From the NCBI GenBank assembly GCA_947632405.1, contig CANRPE010000011.1, forward strand, positions 1 through 38,607: 38,607 nt of DNA, read 5' to 3'. The translations under genes and the position numbers were made by a program. Under the pieces are notes generated by a model, which saw only the letters and a program-made list of their open reading frames with translations, did not search any database and was not told where the DNA came from. Shown here one piece after another: positions 7,590 through 15,985 of this stretch (positions within the stretch are counted from its first letter, which is position 1; each line of letters begins with the position of its first letter). Origin of the DNA: an uncultured Bacilli bacterium (GTDB lineage Bacteria > Bacillota_I > Bacilli_A > RF39 > UBA660).

Positions 7590-8456
7590 TTAATTAGAAA
7601 TTGCTTTATTTAACATTTTTACTAATGATTTACTTTTATTAATATTTTTATATTTCATAAAATTAGAATCAAGACAATATGATAATTCAGGATAAGCTTT
7701 AAATAAAATTTCATCAGTTTCATCTTTTAAAATAAATACTGTTTTTTCAATATCAATGTCTTTATTATTTTCTAAAATATTTTTAAAAGCTGTTAATTTA
7801 TTTATTTCTCTTTGATAAAAACAAGGACTTTTATTTTGTGTATATCCAATAATAGATGGATTTTTTTGTTCAACTTCTTTAATAACTAAATCATTAAAAT
7901 AAGATTTTCTACTACCACATTGTATTCCATATACTTGATCATTAATTTCAGTAGTAATTGTTTTTGGTGTATAAAATTTATACAGATCATTTAAAGTATA
8001 ATTACTATTATTATTTATTCTATCTATTAAAGGAATAGGATCATTATATGATATATAACCATGTTCTTTTAATGTTTTTATTATATTTTCTAAAATTGAT
8101 TTTTCTATAAATGGTCCTTGATAAATTGAATTATTTTTAGAATCTAATATAGAAATTCCATTTCCTAAAATAATAAAATTTGGAGTTATATTAATTGTAT
8201 TTAATATTTTATTATCATATAAAATATAATTTATACCATAATTTGTTCCTTCTAAAAAATCTAAGGAACGATAATATGTTTTTGTTTTTAAAGGTACATA
8301 TATTCCTACTTGATGCAAATAATATTCTGGTTTATCTGATAAGATAATTAACTTATCTCCTTTATTTTGTCTATATTTTAAGTAATTTAAACCTTCTAAT
8401 GTATCTTGATAATCTATACCAATAAGTGCAGTATCACTAATTACGATTGTTTTCAT
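7590..8456 (-). CDS. HAD-superfamily-like protein, probably without phosphatase activity
   Basis: This protein is 288 residues from the ATG at 8456, which has AAGGGAG 11 bp upstream; a TTG 21 bp earlier would put that site inside the gene. The opening MKTIVISDTALIG and the later LIILSDKP look like HAD motifs I and II. The C-terminal LKDETDEILFKAYPELSYCL looks like a worn HAD motif IV. The second aspartate of the catalytic DxD is replaced (DTA), so hydrolase activity is doubtful. It lies between the suf operon and the tRNA thiolase gene on the same strand. Assignment to HAD is by motif pattern only; the substrate is unknown. Confidence 0.7.
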   Translation of the reverse strand: MKTIVISDTALIGIDYQDTLEGLNYLKYRQNKGDKLIILSDKPEYYLHQVGIYVPLKTKTYYRSLDFLEGTNYGINYILYDNKILNTINITPNFIILGNGISILDSKNNSIYQGPFIEKSILENIIKTLKEHGYISYNDPIPLIDRINNNSNYTLNDLYKFYTPKTITTEINDQVYGIQCGSRKSYFNDLVIKEVEQKNPSIIGYTQNKSPCFYQREINKLTAFKNILENNKDIDIEKTVFILKDETDEILFKAYPELSYCLDSNFMKYKNINKSKSLVKMLNKAISN

Positions 8457-8501
8457 AAATATTAGAACTCCCTTCAAAATACTTTTATTAGTTTAATAAT
8501 T

Positions 8502-9323
8502 TTATAAATTATATTCATCTAAAAAATTATATTTTTTATTATTTTTTTTATATCCTAAAACACAATCTAAATTAATATTATCCATGCTTTTAAAAATATT
8601 ATCATCTATTCTAGAATTTAATGTTCTTAATTTTTTGATTAAATCTTTTATTTGGTTTCTTTTACTAATATCATTTTTTAATAATGTTTGTTTTGTTAAA
8701 CGACAAGCACAATTTATAAATGTCATATCATTATAATCTTTCCAAGAAATAATATCTTCTTCTTTAATCAAATACATTGGTCTTATTAATTGCATATTTT
8801 CAAAATTTTCACTATGTAATTTAGGCATCATAGTTTTGGTTTCAGCTCCATAAAATATTGATAATAATGTTGTTTCAATAACATCATCGAAATGATGACC
8901 TAAAGCTATTTTATTGCACCCTAATTCTTGGGCTTGTTTATATAAACAGCCTCTGCGCATTCTTGCGCACAAATAACATGGACTTTTTTCAACAGTTTCT
9001 ACAACATCAAAAATATTAGTTTCAAATATTTTTATGGGCAAATTCAAAATTTTAGCGTTTTCAATAATCATATTTAAATGTTCTTCACTATAGCCAGGAT
9101 TCATAACAACATATTCTAAATCAAAATAAAACTTACCATGACGTTTCAATTCTTCCATACATTTAGCTAGTAAAAATGAATCTTTACCTCCACTAATGCA
9201 AACCATAATTTTATCGTTTTCCTCTACTAATTGATATTCTTGAACTGCTTTTACAAATTTTGACCAAATTTTTTTTCTATATTTTTTTATAATGCTTTTT
9301 TCTATTTCTTTATATTTTTGCAT
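8502..9323 (-). CDS. ttcA: TtcA-family tRNA thiolation protein
   Basis: This 273-residue PP-loop ATP pyrophosphatase has SGGKDS at residues 44-49, PCYLCARMRRG (Cys116, Cys119) and HHFDDVIET at about 143-151. The third region FINCACRL (Cys205, Cys207) could complete an Fe-S site. TtcA-type enzymes use an Fe-S cluster to add sulfur to cytidine 32 of tRNA. Its place next to the suf operon fits a client of that pathway. Other members of this branch thiolate other positions, so the exact tRNA target is not proven. Confidence 0.75.
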   Translation of the reverse strand: MQKYKEIEKSIIKKYRKKIWSKFVKAVQEYQLVEENDKIMVCISGGKDSFLLAKCMEELKRHGKFYFDLEYVVMNPGYSEEHLNMIIENAKILNLPIKIFETNIFDVVETVEKSPCYLCARMRRGCLYKQAQELGCNKIALGHHFDDVIETTLLSIFYGAETKTMMPKLHSENFENMQLIRPMYLIKEEDIISWKDYNDMTFINCACRLTKQTLLKNDISKRNQIKDLIKKLRTLNSRIDDNIFKSMDNINLDCVLGYKKNNKKYNFLDEYNL

Positions 9324-9365
9324 TATTAAACACTCCTTGTAATAACCAAATACTCTAATTTTTTA

Positions 9366-9599
9366 TTATATTTCTTTTATTTCTTGGACTTGATAACCTA
9401 AACTTTCAATTTTCTCTTTTAATAAATTATCATCTAACTTACTATTAGAATAAATAATTGCTATTTTCTTAGTTAAGTTTACTTTTACTTTTTTTATATT
9501 ATCTAATTCTAATAAACTACTTTCAACTTTTTTTGCACAATGATTACAACTCATACCTTCTATTTTTACTTGAATTTTTGTATTATGAAATAATTTCAT
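9366..9599 (-). CDS. copZ: Copper chaperone CopZ
   Basis: This 77-residue heavy-metal-associated domain protein has GMSCNHC with metal-binding Cys18 and Cys21 and a ferredoxin-like pattern to the end. It carries Cu(I) in the cytoplasm and hands it to CopA. It lies 15 bp downstream of copA, as the last gene of the csoR-copA-copZ operon. Confidence 0.92.
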   Translation of the reverse strand: MKLFHNTKIQVKIEGMSCNHCAKKVESSLLELDNIKKVKVNLTKKIAIIYSNSKLDDNLLKEKIESLGYQVQEIKEI

Positions 9600-9614
9600 T
9601 TTATCACCTTTCCT

Positions 9615-11816
9615 TTACTTTATTTTCTTTAATCTTAAAGCATTAAATGCAACTGTTAAACTACTAATAGTCATTGCTATACTAGCAAGCATTGGATTCA
9701 TTGAAATATTAAATGGTTTTAAAAATCCAATTGAAATGGGAATCATACAAATATTATAAAAAAATGCCCAAAATAAATTTTGCTTAATATTTGTAATTGT
9801 TTTTTTACTTATATAAATTAAATCTATAATTTTTTCTAAATTATCATGTAGTAAAATAACATCCGCAGAATTTAAAGCTATATCTGTACCACTATTTATG
9901 CCCACTCCAATATCTGCAGTTGCTAAACTTGGGGCATCATTAATTCCATCACCTACCATCATAGTAGTATTTCCTTTTGCCATTAACTCTTTTATTATTT
10001 TTGTTTTTTCCTGAGGTAAAACATTAGCTATAACTTCATTTATTCCTACTGAATTTGCAATAATATGAGCTGTTTCTCTATTATCGCCTGTTAATAAAAT
10101 CATATTTATACCCATGGTTTTTAATTTTAAAATAGTTGTATATGCATTATTTCTGATAACATCCTTTACACCTATTAAACCTAGTACTTTTTTATTTCCT
10201 ATAACATAAACAATACTATGACCAGTTTTAGTTAAATAGTCTTCATCTTGTTGATAAGAATTACGTATATTTAATTTTGTTAATAATTTATTATTTCCAA
10301 TATAAATAGTTAAATTATCTATTTTTGCTTTTAATCCTATTCCTTCAATATTTTTAAAATCTTGTGTATCTTTTAGTTTCAATTTATGATCAGCTACATA
10401 TAAATTAAAAGCATTACTAATTGGATGTGATGATTTTTTCTCAACACTAGCAGCTAATGTAATTAATTCTTGATCTTGATAATTACTATAATTAAAAATT
10501 TTTGATATTTTTAAATTACCATAAGTAATAGTTCCTGTTTTATCAAATATAATTGTATCTACTGTATGAGCTTTTTCTAAAATTTCTGAACTTTTTACTA
10601 AGATACCTTTTTTAGCACATATTCCTTCACTAATAACTATAGCAAGAGGGGTTGCAAGACCTAAAGCACATGGACATGCTACTACAAGTACTGTAATAAA
10701 TGATACTAATGCATCTTTAAAACTAAACCCAAGTATCAAATAAGAAATAAAAGTTATAACAGCAATTATCATAATACTTGGTACAAAATATTCACATACT
10801 TTATCTGCTATCTTAGCAATAGGAGCTTTAGTATTTGTAGCTTCCACCACTAACCTAACAATTTCAGAAATTGTTGAATTTTTCCCAATTTTTTCTGCTT
10901 TATATTCAATATATCCATCTTGATTAATACTTCCTGCTACTACTTTATCATTAACTGTTTTTTTAATAGGAATAGCTTCACCAGTAATAAAAGATTCATC
11001 AAGGTGTGTTGTTCCCTCTACAATCTTACCATCAACTGCAATTTTCATACCTGGTTTAGCAATCAATATATCATTTGTTTTTATAGAATCAATAGAAACC
11101 TCTTTTATATTATTTTTTATCTTTAAAAAAGCCGTACTAGGAGTAATCTGTACTAATTCTTTTATTGCCTCTTTTGTTTTTTCTTTACTTCTAGAATCAA
11201 TATATCTACCTACACTAATAAAATAAATAATAGTTGCACAACTTTCAAAATATAAATGATTTACATATTTAGTATTTCCTAAAATAATTAAAATCATATG
11301 AAAGATACTATATAAATAGCTTGAAAAAACACCTATAGTTACTAAAGTATCCATATTAGGACTTTTATGAAGTAAATTTTTAATACCCGATTTAATTATA
11401 TTTAAACCATATATTAAAAATATAGTAGTTAAAATAAATAAGCATATTGTATATGTAATTGGATATTTTGCCATATTTAAAAAGAAGATTGGTGGTAAAT
11501 TTAACATATGTCCCATGGAAATGTAAAGTATAAAAACTAATAATATTCCAAAAATAGTTAATTTTATAGATTCTATTTTTTTATTTTGTTGTTCTTCTTT
11601 TCCATCATATACACCTAAGCTTTTAAAACCTGCTTCTTTTATAAATTCTTCTAAATCTTTTATTGATAAGGTATCATTATATTCAATATAAGCTTGAGCA
11701 AGAACAAGATTTACATTAGCCTGACAAATACCAGCTTGTTTATTTAAATATTTTTCAAGACTTAAAGAACAAGCACTACAGCTCATTCCTTCAATTTTTA
11801 GTATAATTGTATTCAT
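9615..11816 (-). CDS. copA: Copper-exporting P1B-type ATPase CopA
   Basis: This protein is 733 residues from the ATG at 11816, which follows CGAGGTG; a GTG 9 bp upstream is part of that site. It has a single N-terminal metal domain (GMSCSACS), the TGEAIP dephosphorylation loop, the CPCALGLATP transmembrane metal site at about residue 380, DKTGTIT phosphorylation motif at about 425, SSHPIS, and MVGDGINDAP near residue 625. CPC and the HP motif define Cu(I) export. Eight membrane helices are expected. Expression should be controlled by CsoR. Confidence 0.95.
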   Translation of the reverse strand: MNTIILKIEGMSCSACSLSLEKYLNKQAGICQANVNLVLAQAYIEYNDTLSIKDLEEFIKEAGFKSLGVYDGKEEQQNKKIESIKLTIFGILLVFILYISMGHMLNLPPIFFLNMAKYPITYTICLFILTTIFLIYGLNIIKSGIKNLLHKSPNMDTLVTIGVFSSYLYSIFHMILIILGNTKYVNHLYFESCATIIYFISVGRYIDSRSKEKTKEAIKELVQITPSTAFLKIKNNIKEVSIDSIKTNDILIAKPGMKIAVDGKIVEGTTHLDESFITGEAIPIKKTVNDKVVAGSINQDGYIEYKAEKIGKNSTISEIVRLVVEATNTKAPIAKIADKVCEYFVPSIMIIAVITFISYLILGFSFKDALVSFITVLVVACPCALGLATPLAIVISEGICAKKGILVKSSEILEKAHTVDTIIFDKTGTITYGNLKISKIFNYSNYQDQELITLAASVEKKSSHPISNAFNLYVADHKLKLKDTQDFKNIEGIGLKAKIDNLTIYIGNNKLLTKLNIRNSYQQDEDYLTKTGHSIVYVIGNKKVLGLIGVKDVIRNNAYTTILKLKTMGINMILLTGDNRETAHIIANSVGINEVIANVLPQEKTKIIKELMAKGNTTMMVGDGINDAPSLATADIGVGINSGTDIALNSADVILLHDNLEKIIDLIYISKKTITNIKQNLFWAFFYNICMIPISIGFLKPFNISMNPMLASIAMTISSLTVAFNALRLKKIK

Positions 11817-11851
11817 ATTATTCACCTCGTATTTAATAGAAACTAAATTAA

Positions 11852-12151
11852 CTAATCCAATCTACGAAATAAATCCATCACATCATCTATTACTTCTAAA
11901 TTATCGTGTTTAATATCTTTAACAACACATGTAGACAAATGATTTTTTAACATAAAATTTCCAAAACTTTTTAAGGATTTAGTAGCGGCTGAAACCTGAA
12001 TTAATACATCATCACAATAACGATCATCTTCTATCATTTGCTTAATCCCTTTGATTTGACCTTCAATTATATTTAATCTTTTCATTAAATCTTTTTTTTC
12101 TTTTTGATTTCTATGTTTTGAATGAATACATTGATCACAGTTCATTTTCAT
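11852..12151 (-). CDS. csoR: Copper-sensing repressor CsoR
   Basis: This 99-residue all-helical CsoR/RcnR-family protein has a Cu(I) site of Cys46, His71 and Cys75 (DDRYCDD, KNHLSTC). An additional N-terminal CDQC motif is common in Bacillota CsoR. Without copper it binds its operator; Cu(I) binding releases it. It is the first gene of the operon it should control, and a palindromic operator lies in its promoter. Confidence 0.93.
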   Translation of the reverse strand: MKMNCDQCIHSKHRNQKEKKDLMKRLNIIEGQIKGIKQMIEDDRYCDDVLIQVSAATKSLKSFGNFMLKNHLSTCVVKDIKHDNLEVIDDVMDLFRRLD

Positions 12152-12167
12152 CTAAATCACCAAACAT

Positions 12168-12196
12168 ATTATACACCCCCAGGGGGTGTATGTAAA
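12168..12196 (-). promoter_or_regulatory. csoR-copA-copZ promoter with CsoR operator in the spacer
   Basis: On the minus strand there is a -35 TTTACA (12191-12196), a 17-bp spacer and a -10 TATAAT (12168-12173). The spacer is filled by the perfect palindrome ATACACCCCC-A-GGGGGTGTAT (12171-12191). G/C-rich palindromes of this kind are typical CsoR sites. Bound CsoR would block RNA polymerase directly. Confidence 0.88.
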
Positions 12197-12199
12197 GAA

Positions 12200-12226
12200 A
12201 AAAATAGAAACCAAATTCTATTTTTC
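12200..12226 (-). terminator. Terminator of the sortase-adhesin operon
   Basis: The stem AAAATAGAA / TTCTATTTT (12201-12209 with 12216-12224), with a 6-base loop and a T tract on the minus strand, lies right after the stop codon of the gene at 12233-13201. Confidence 0.7.
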
Positions 12227-12232
12227 ATAACA

Positions 12233-13201
12233 TTAAATACTTTTATATAAATTTAGTAATTCTTCTAATTTTGGTTGAGGAATTTCTTCATCTTTATCTT
12301 TTACTTCTAGATTATCTTCTTGACTACTTGATTCAATAATATCAGCTTTTTTATTATCACATTCTGTTTCATAAAAATCTTGTTGTTCAGAAGATTTTAA
12401 AATTTTAACCATTCTTTTATAATCATCTAAAGTAAACATAGATTCATATTTACTTAACTCATCTTGTTGCTCATTAATTTTATAAAAATCAAGCAAATTA
12501 GATTCAATATAAGTACCCTGTACTTTACCAGGAATACCTATTAATGTTTTAGGAACTTCTTTAGACTTATAATTTTCTGGAAGTTTTTTCTTATATCTAA
12601 TTACTCGCCTTATTGGTACTTTTACTTTTTGATGTTTTTTCTGGTTTTTTCTAATTATATTATAAACTGTTATAAATATAATCCAAACAATAAAAATTGT
12701 ACTAGATAATCCTATTAAAGCAGCGATATTTGTATTTTTATAAACTGAAATTTGATCAAAAACATCAATATTATTTTTAGCTACTATATTTAATATTAAA
12801 ATTAATAAATAATGTAATATACAATAAATAATTGTATTTATATACTTTAATATCTTATCTATTTTAAAATTAAAAATAGTTTTCCAAAGAATAATATTTG
12901 TTATAATAATTGCTGCTAAATAAATAGCTAAATTTGGGAAATAAAATCCAATAAAGAAATTATTCATCATATAATCAAACATATTAGATAATGAAGAATA
13001 ATATTGTATTACTATAATAATTAATAAGATTATATATATACTTATATATAATTTTTTACTACTTACTGCATTTTTCTTATTAGTCGTTATAAATAAGTAA
13101 GCCATAAATATAAGTAAGAATATTGATGCAATACAAATTCCTGAAGATGATGATACATCTACAAGAATCTTTAGTTTTTCAGAAAATGATGTCTGTATCA
13201 T
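12233..13201 (-). CDS. Multi-pass membrane protein with charged tail, unknown function
   Basis: This protein is 322 residues from the ATG at 13201, chosen because AAGGGGG lies 9 bp before it; a TTG at 13210 abuts that site. About five hydrophobic segments occupy the first 200 residues. A basic stretch (RRVIRYKKKLPENYK) follows, then an acidic, probably cytoplasmic tail of about 100 residues. No family was recognised. It is the third gene of the adhesin-sortase operon, 23 bp after the sortase, so a role in surface-protein export, anchoring or signalling is inferred from context only. Confidence 0.7.
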   Translation of the reverse strand: MIQTSFSEKLKILVDVSSSSGICIASIFLLIFMAYLFITTNKKNAVSSKKLYISIYIILLIIIVIQYYSSLSNMFDYMMNNFFIGFYFPNLAIYLAAIIITNIILWKTIFNFKIDKILKYINTIIYCILHYLLILILNIVAKNNIDVFDQISVYKNTNIAALIGLSSTIFIVWIIFITVYNIIRKNQKKHQKVKVPIRRVIRYKKKLPENYKSKEVPKTLIGIPGKVQGTYIESNLLDFYKINEQQDELSKYESMFTLDDYKRMVKILKSSEQQDFYETECDNKKADIIESSSQEDNLEVKDKDEEIPQPKLEELLNLYKSI

Positions 13202-13224
13202 TATCTTCAACCCCCTTATAAATT

Positions 13225-13893
13225 TTATTCAACCGAGTCTAACTCACCTATGTAAATTGTTTGTGTTTTACTATCATGATTAGTACAGGTTACAAGTGTT
13301 AAAGTAGTTCTATTAGAATTACGATAAATTGCAATTGTACCTGTTTTAGATACTTTATAAATATTAACGAATTTATAAGTATATGTTTTTCCTTGAAATT
13401 TTACTTTAGCAATATCACCAACTGCTAATTTATATAAATTATCAAAGAAAGAATTCCAAGCATCTCCTGAATGTCCAGCAATAATTAAATTTCCTTTAGC
13501 AATATTAGGATAACTTGCTTCTTTAACAAGTAATAAGTTTTTATCTACATCATTTTGTTTTGAATCTTTTGGATAAAATCCCTTATTAAAATCAATTTTT
13601 GGAATTTCTAAGTATCCTACATATTTATTTGGATCATAAGTTGCTTCTTTTGCTTCATCTTGATTTTCTGAAATTAAATTTTCTGTTACTTCTGTTTGAA
13701 CACTTTCTCCAGTACTATTAAAAACATTATTCATATAATCATAAGTCATAACTTTCTTAGACATAATATAATTATATGAAAGAAAGAATCCCCCTACTAA
13801 TATGATAGCGGTTCCTATAAAAGCAACAACACTAGGAGAGATTCTTTTTTTATTTTTATTATTTATTTTCCTTTTTATTATTTGCATAAACAT
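13225..13893 (-). CDS. Sortase
   Basis: This is a membrane-anchored transpeptidase that links surface proteins to the cell wall. It has one N-terminal membrane segment, a conserved IIAGHSG containing the catalytic His, and TLTLVTCTN with the catalytic Cys. After the Cys the sequence runs NHDSKTQTIYIGEL, with no arginine where most sortases have the third catalytic residue. The start is uncertain: ATGs at 13893 and 13887 lie inside the end of the adhesin gene and are preferred to the upstream TTG. The gene follows a VPNTG-bearing adhesin, its likely substrate. Class is not assigned. Confidence 0.88.
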   Translation of the reverse strand: MFMQIIKRKINNKNKKRISPSVVAFIGTAIILVGGFFLSYNYIMSKKVMTYDYMNNVFNSTGESVQTEVTENLISENQDEAKEATYDPNKYVGYLEIPKIDFNKGFYPKDSKQNDVDKNLLLVKEASYPNIAKGNLIIAGHSGDAWNSFFDNLYKLAVGDIAKVKFQGKTYTYKFVNIYKVSKTGTIAIYRNSNRTTLTLVTCTNHDSKTQTIYIGELDSVE

Positions 13894-15721
13894 AGAATAT
13901 ACCTGATGCCATAACAGCAATTCCTAATAAAGATAATAATGTAGGATTTGTTCCTGTATTAGGAACATCTACTGAACATTCATCTTCATCTAATCCACCG
14001 TTTTCACATGTTTTAGGAATATTTTTAATAGTTACTTGAGCTGATAAATGTTCTGAATCAATAGTAAATGTTTGTTTTTCTTCATTTAAGAAATAACCTT
14101 CTGGTGCAGATATTTCTTCTACTGTATAAGTTCCTGGAGTTAAATCTTTTAATGTATAACTATCAGTTGTAGATGTAAATCTAGCTACTTCTGAACCATT
14201 TTCATTAGTTACTAAAATTTCTGCTCCTGAAATATTTTTTAATGTTACACTATCTATTTTATTGATAATAACAACTGGACTAATAGGTTCATTATAAATA
14301 CTAACTGTTGCACTTGTTTGATTATCAGAAATTGTAAATGATACTGGTTCACTATTTAATTTATATCCTGCAGGTGCTTCTACTTCTTCTACTGTGTAAG
14401 TACCATTTGATAGATTTTTAATTTCATAACCATTAACTGTAGAAGTAAATGACTTAATTATATTTTTATTAGCATCTTTTACTACTAATTTTGCTCCTGC
14501 TATATTGTTTCCAGTCACTTTATCTATTTTATTAATAATAACTCCTGTTTCAGTTCTTTCATTATATACTTTTACTTCTTGTGTAGAATTATCATTTGGT
14601 AACGTGAAAGTAACTTTTTCACTATTTAATTTATATCCTGCAGGTGCTACAGTTTCTTCTACTGTATAAGTACCTGGTGCCAAATCAGTAAACTTATTAC
14701 CTGATACAGATGATGTAAATGTTTTTACTACTTGACCACTTGCATTTTTAATAACTAAAGTTGCTCCTGATACTGCTAGATTTGTAGCTTTATCAACTTT
14801 AATAATATTAACAGATGGTTTTGGTGAATTTGGCTTAGTTGCTGTTAATTTAATATTATCTTCTACAACATAATTAAATGGTGCTAAAACAGTTACTGGT
14901 TGCATAGATTCGTTTGTTGGTTGATATTTATATGCTTTATTAAGTTTACGATAAGCTCCAACCTTAGCCTTAACTGTTACAGTTTGACCTTCTGAAATAC
15001 TATTAGCTGGAACTTTTATTAAAAATTTTTCATTACTTGCAAATTTAGTTTGAGCATTTCCATTTATATCAGTAATAATAGTTCCTGTTGGAGCAGATAC
15101 TAGTTTTACTGTATATTTATCAGTAATATTTTTAGCATTAGCATCAATTTTTTTAGAAACATAATATGTTCCATCACTTGATAAATCCATTTTAGAATCT
15201 GATACTTTGACATTTAATTTAGGTTTATAATAACCTTTTTCTTTTGCCTTTTTAGCATCGCTTACTAATTTTTTAACATATGATCTTAACTTATAACTAT
15301 CTGTTCCTGTTGATTTATATCCATTTCCTAAGTTACTACCACCTTGTGTATCATCTAAATACCAAAATAGTGCCCCTTGTGTAATATAATAATCTTTCTT
15401 TTTATTTCCTGTAAAAGATTTGTTAGGATAACCATTTTCTAAAATATAAGCAACTCCTGCATCCATTGTTCCTACTAAATTAGCAGTTACATTTTTAGCA
15501 GTTGATTTATGAATATTTGTACAATATGCATATCCTCCACTTTTTACAGTCTTAATATTGTACTTAGTTCCTGAAATATATCCAGGTAATAAAGTTGCAT
15601 CACCTAACTTTATAGATGATTTAGCATCTGCATTAACACTACTTAAATCTGCAAAAAGAACCAATGCAGCTACTACAATAATAGATAAAATTTTCTTTAA
15701 TTTAACAATTGTTTGTTTCAT
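13859..15721 (-). CDS. Cell-wall-anchored adhesin with thioester domain and three Cna-B repeats
   Basis: This protein is 620 residues from the ATG at 15721, which has GGAGGGGG upstream. A signal peptide covers residues 1-32. A thioester domain follows: Cys67 in YAYCTN and Gln115 in YYITQGALFW are the pair expected to form a Cys-Gln thioester that can bind host amines covalently. Three Cna-B/SpaA domains at about 303-388, 394-478 and 484-568 keep the Lys-Asn isopeptide residues (Lys308/Asn387, Lys398/Asn477, Lys488/Asn567) with Glu355, Glu445 and Glu535. The end is VPNTG (586-590), a membrane segment and a basic tail: a sorting signal with V in place of L. Host attachment is inferred from the family. 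Confidence 0.93.
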   Translation of the reverse strand: MKQTIVKLKKILSIIVVAALVLFADLSSVNADAKSSIKLGDATLLPGYISGTKYNIKTVKSGGYAYCTNIHKSTAKNVTANLVGTMDAGVAYILENGYPNKSFTGNKKKDYYITQGALFWYLDDTQGGSNLGNGYKSTGTDSYKLRSYVKKLVSDAKKAKEKGYYKPKLNVKVSDSKMDLSSDGTYYVSKKIDANAKNITDKYTVKLVSAPTGTIITDINGNAQTKFASNEKFLIKVPANSISEGQTVTVKAKVGAYRKLNKAYKYQPTNESMQPVTVLAPFNYVVEDNIKLTATKPNSPKPSVNIIKVDKATNLAVSGATLVIKNASGQVVKTFTSSVSGNKFTDLAPGTYTVEETVAPAGYKLNSEKVTFTLPNDNSTQEVKVYNERTETGVIINKIDKVTGNNIAGAKLVVKDANKNIIKSFTSTVNGYEIKNLSNGTYTVEEVEAPAGYKLNSEPVSFTISDNQTSATVSIYNEPISPVVIINKIDSVTLKNISGAEILVTNENGSEVARFTSTTDSYTLKDLTPGTYTVEEISAPEGYFLNEEKQTFTIDSEHLSAQVTIKNIPKTCENGGLDEDECSVDVPNTGTNPTLLSLLGIAVMASGIFYVYANNKKENK

Positions 15722-15750
15722 ATAGATTCCCCCTCCAAACTTGTTTCTAT

Positions 15751-15779
15751 ATTGTACCATATTTTTCTATTTTTTGCAA
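15751..15779 (-). promoter_or_regulatory. Promoter of the adhesin-sortase operon
   Basis: There is a -35 TTGCAA (15774-15779), a 17-bp spacer and a -10 TACAAT (15751-15756), with TGG just upstream of the -10 (extended -10). The -35 box and its flank (TTCTTGCAAAAA) match the G9 promoters, but here the spacing is the ideal 17 bp. This makes it a useful internal comparison for the 19-bp G9 spacers. Confidence 0.75.
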
Positions 15780-15887
15780 GAAAAAACAAAGACTCCTAAA
15801 AATTTGTACAAATACAGTTAATTATTATACTACAAATCAAAAATTTTTCAATACATTTTGCTTTCATATTATGACTATTTTTAATTA

Positions 15888-15924
15888 GATATTCATTAAT
15901 ATCAAAAAATAAGACTTGTATAAT
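15888..15924 (+). promoter_or_regulatory. Putative promoter and inverted repeat before the importer operon
   Basis: A TATAAT -10 lies at 15919-15924. A weak -35 (TTAATA, 15896-15901) is 17 bp upstream and overlaps a perfect inverted repeat GATATT-CATT-AATATC (15888-15903) that could be an operator. The rest of 15780-15985 is AT-rich with no gene, and no riboswitch fold was recognised. Confidence 0.4.
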
Positions 15925-15985
15925 GACAATTAATTAACACGAATAAAAATTATTACATATAATATTTTGATTGAAAGGAGAATAT

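Noticed and set aside
15780-15985. Thiamine (TPP) or other riboswitch before the importer operon
   Set aside because: The binding protein resembles thiamine-precursor binders, but none of the conserved TPP motifs is present in the leader.
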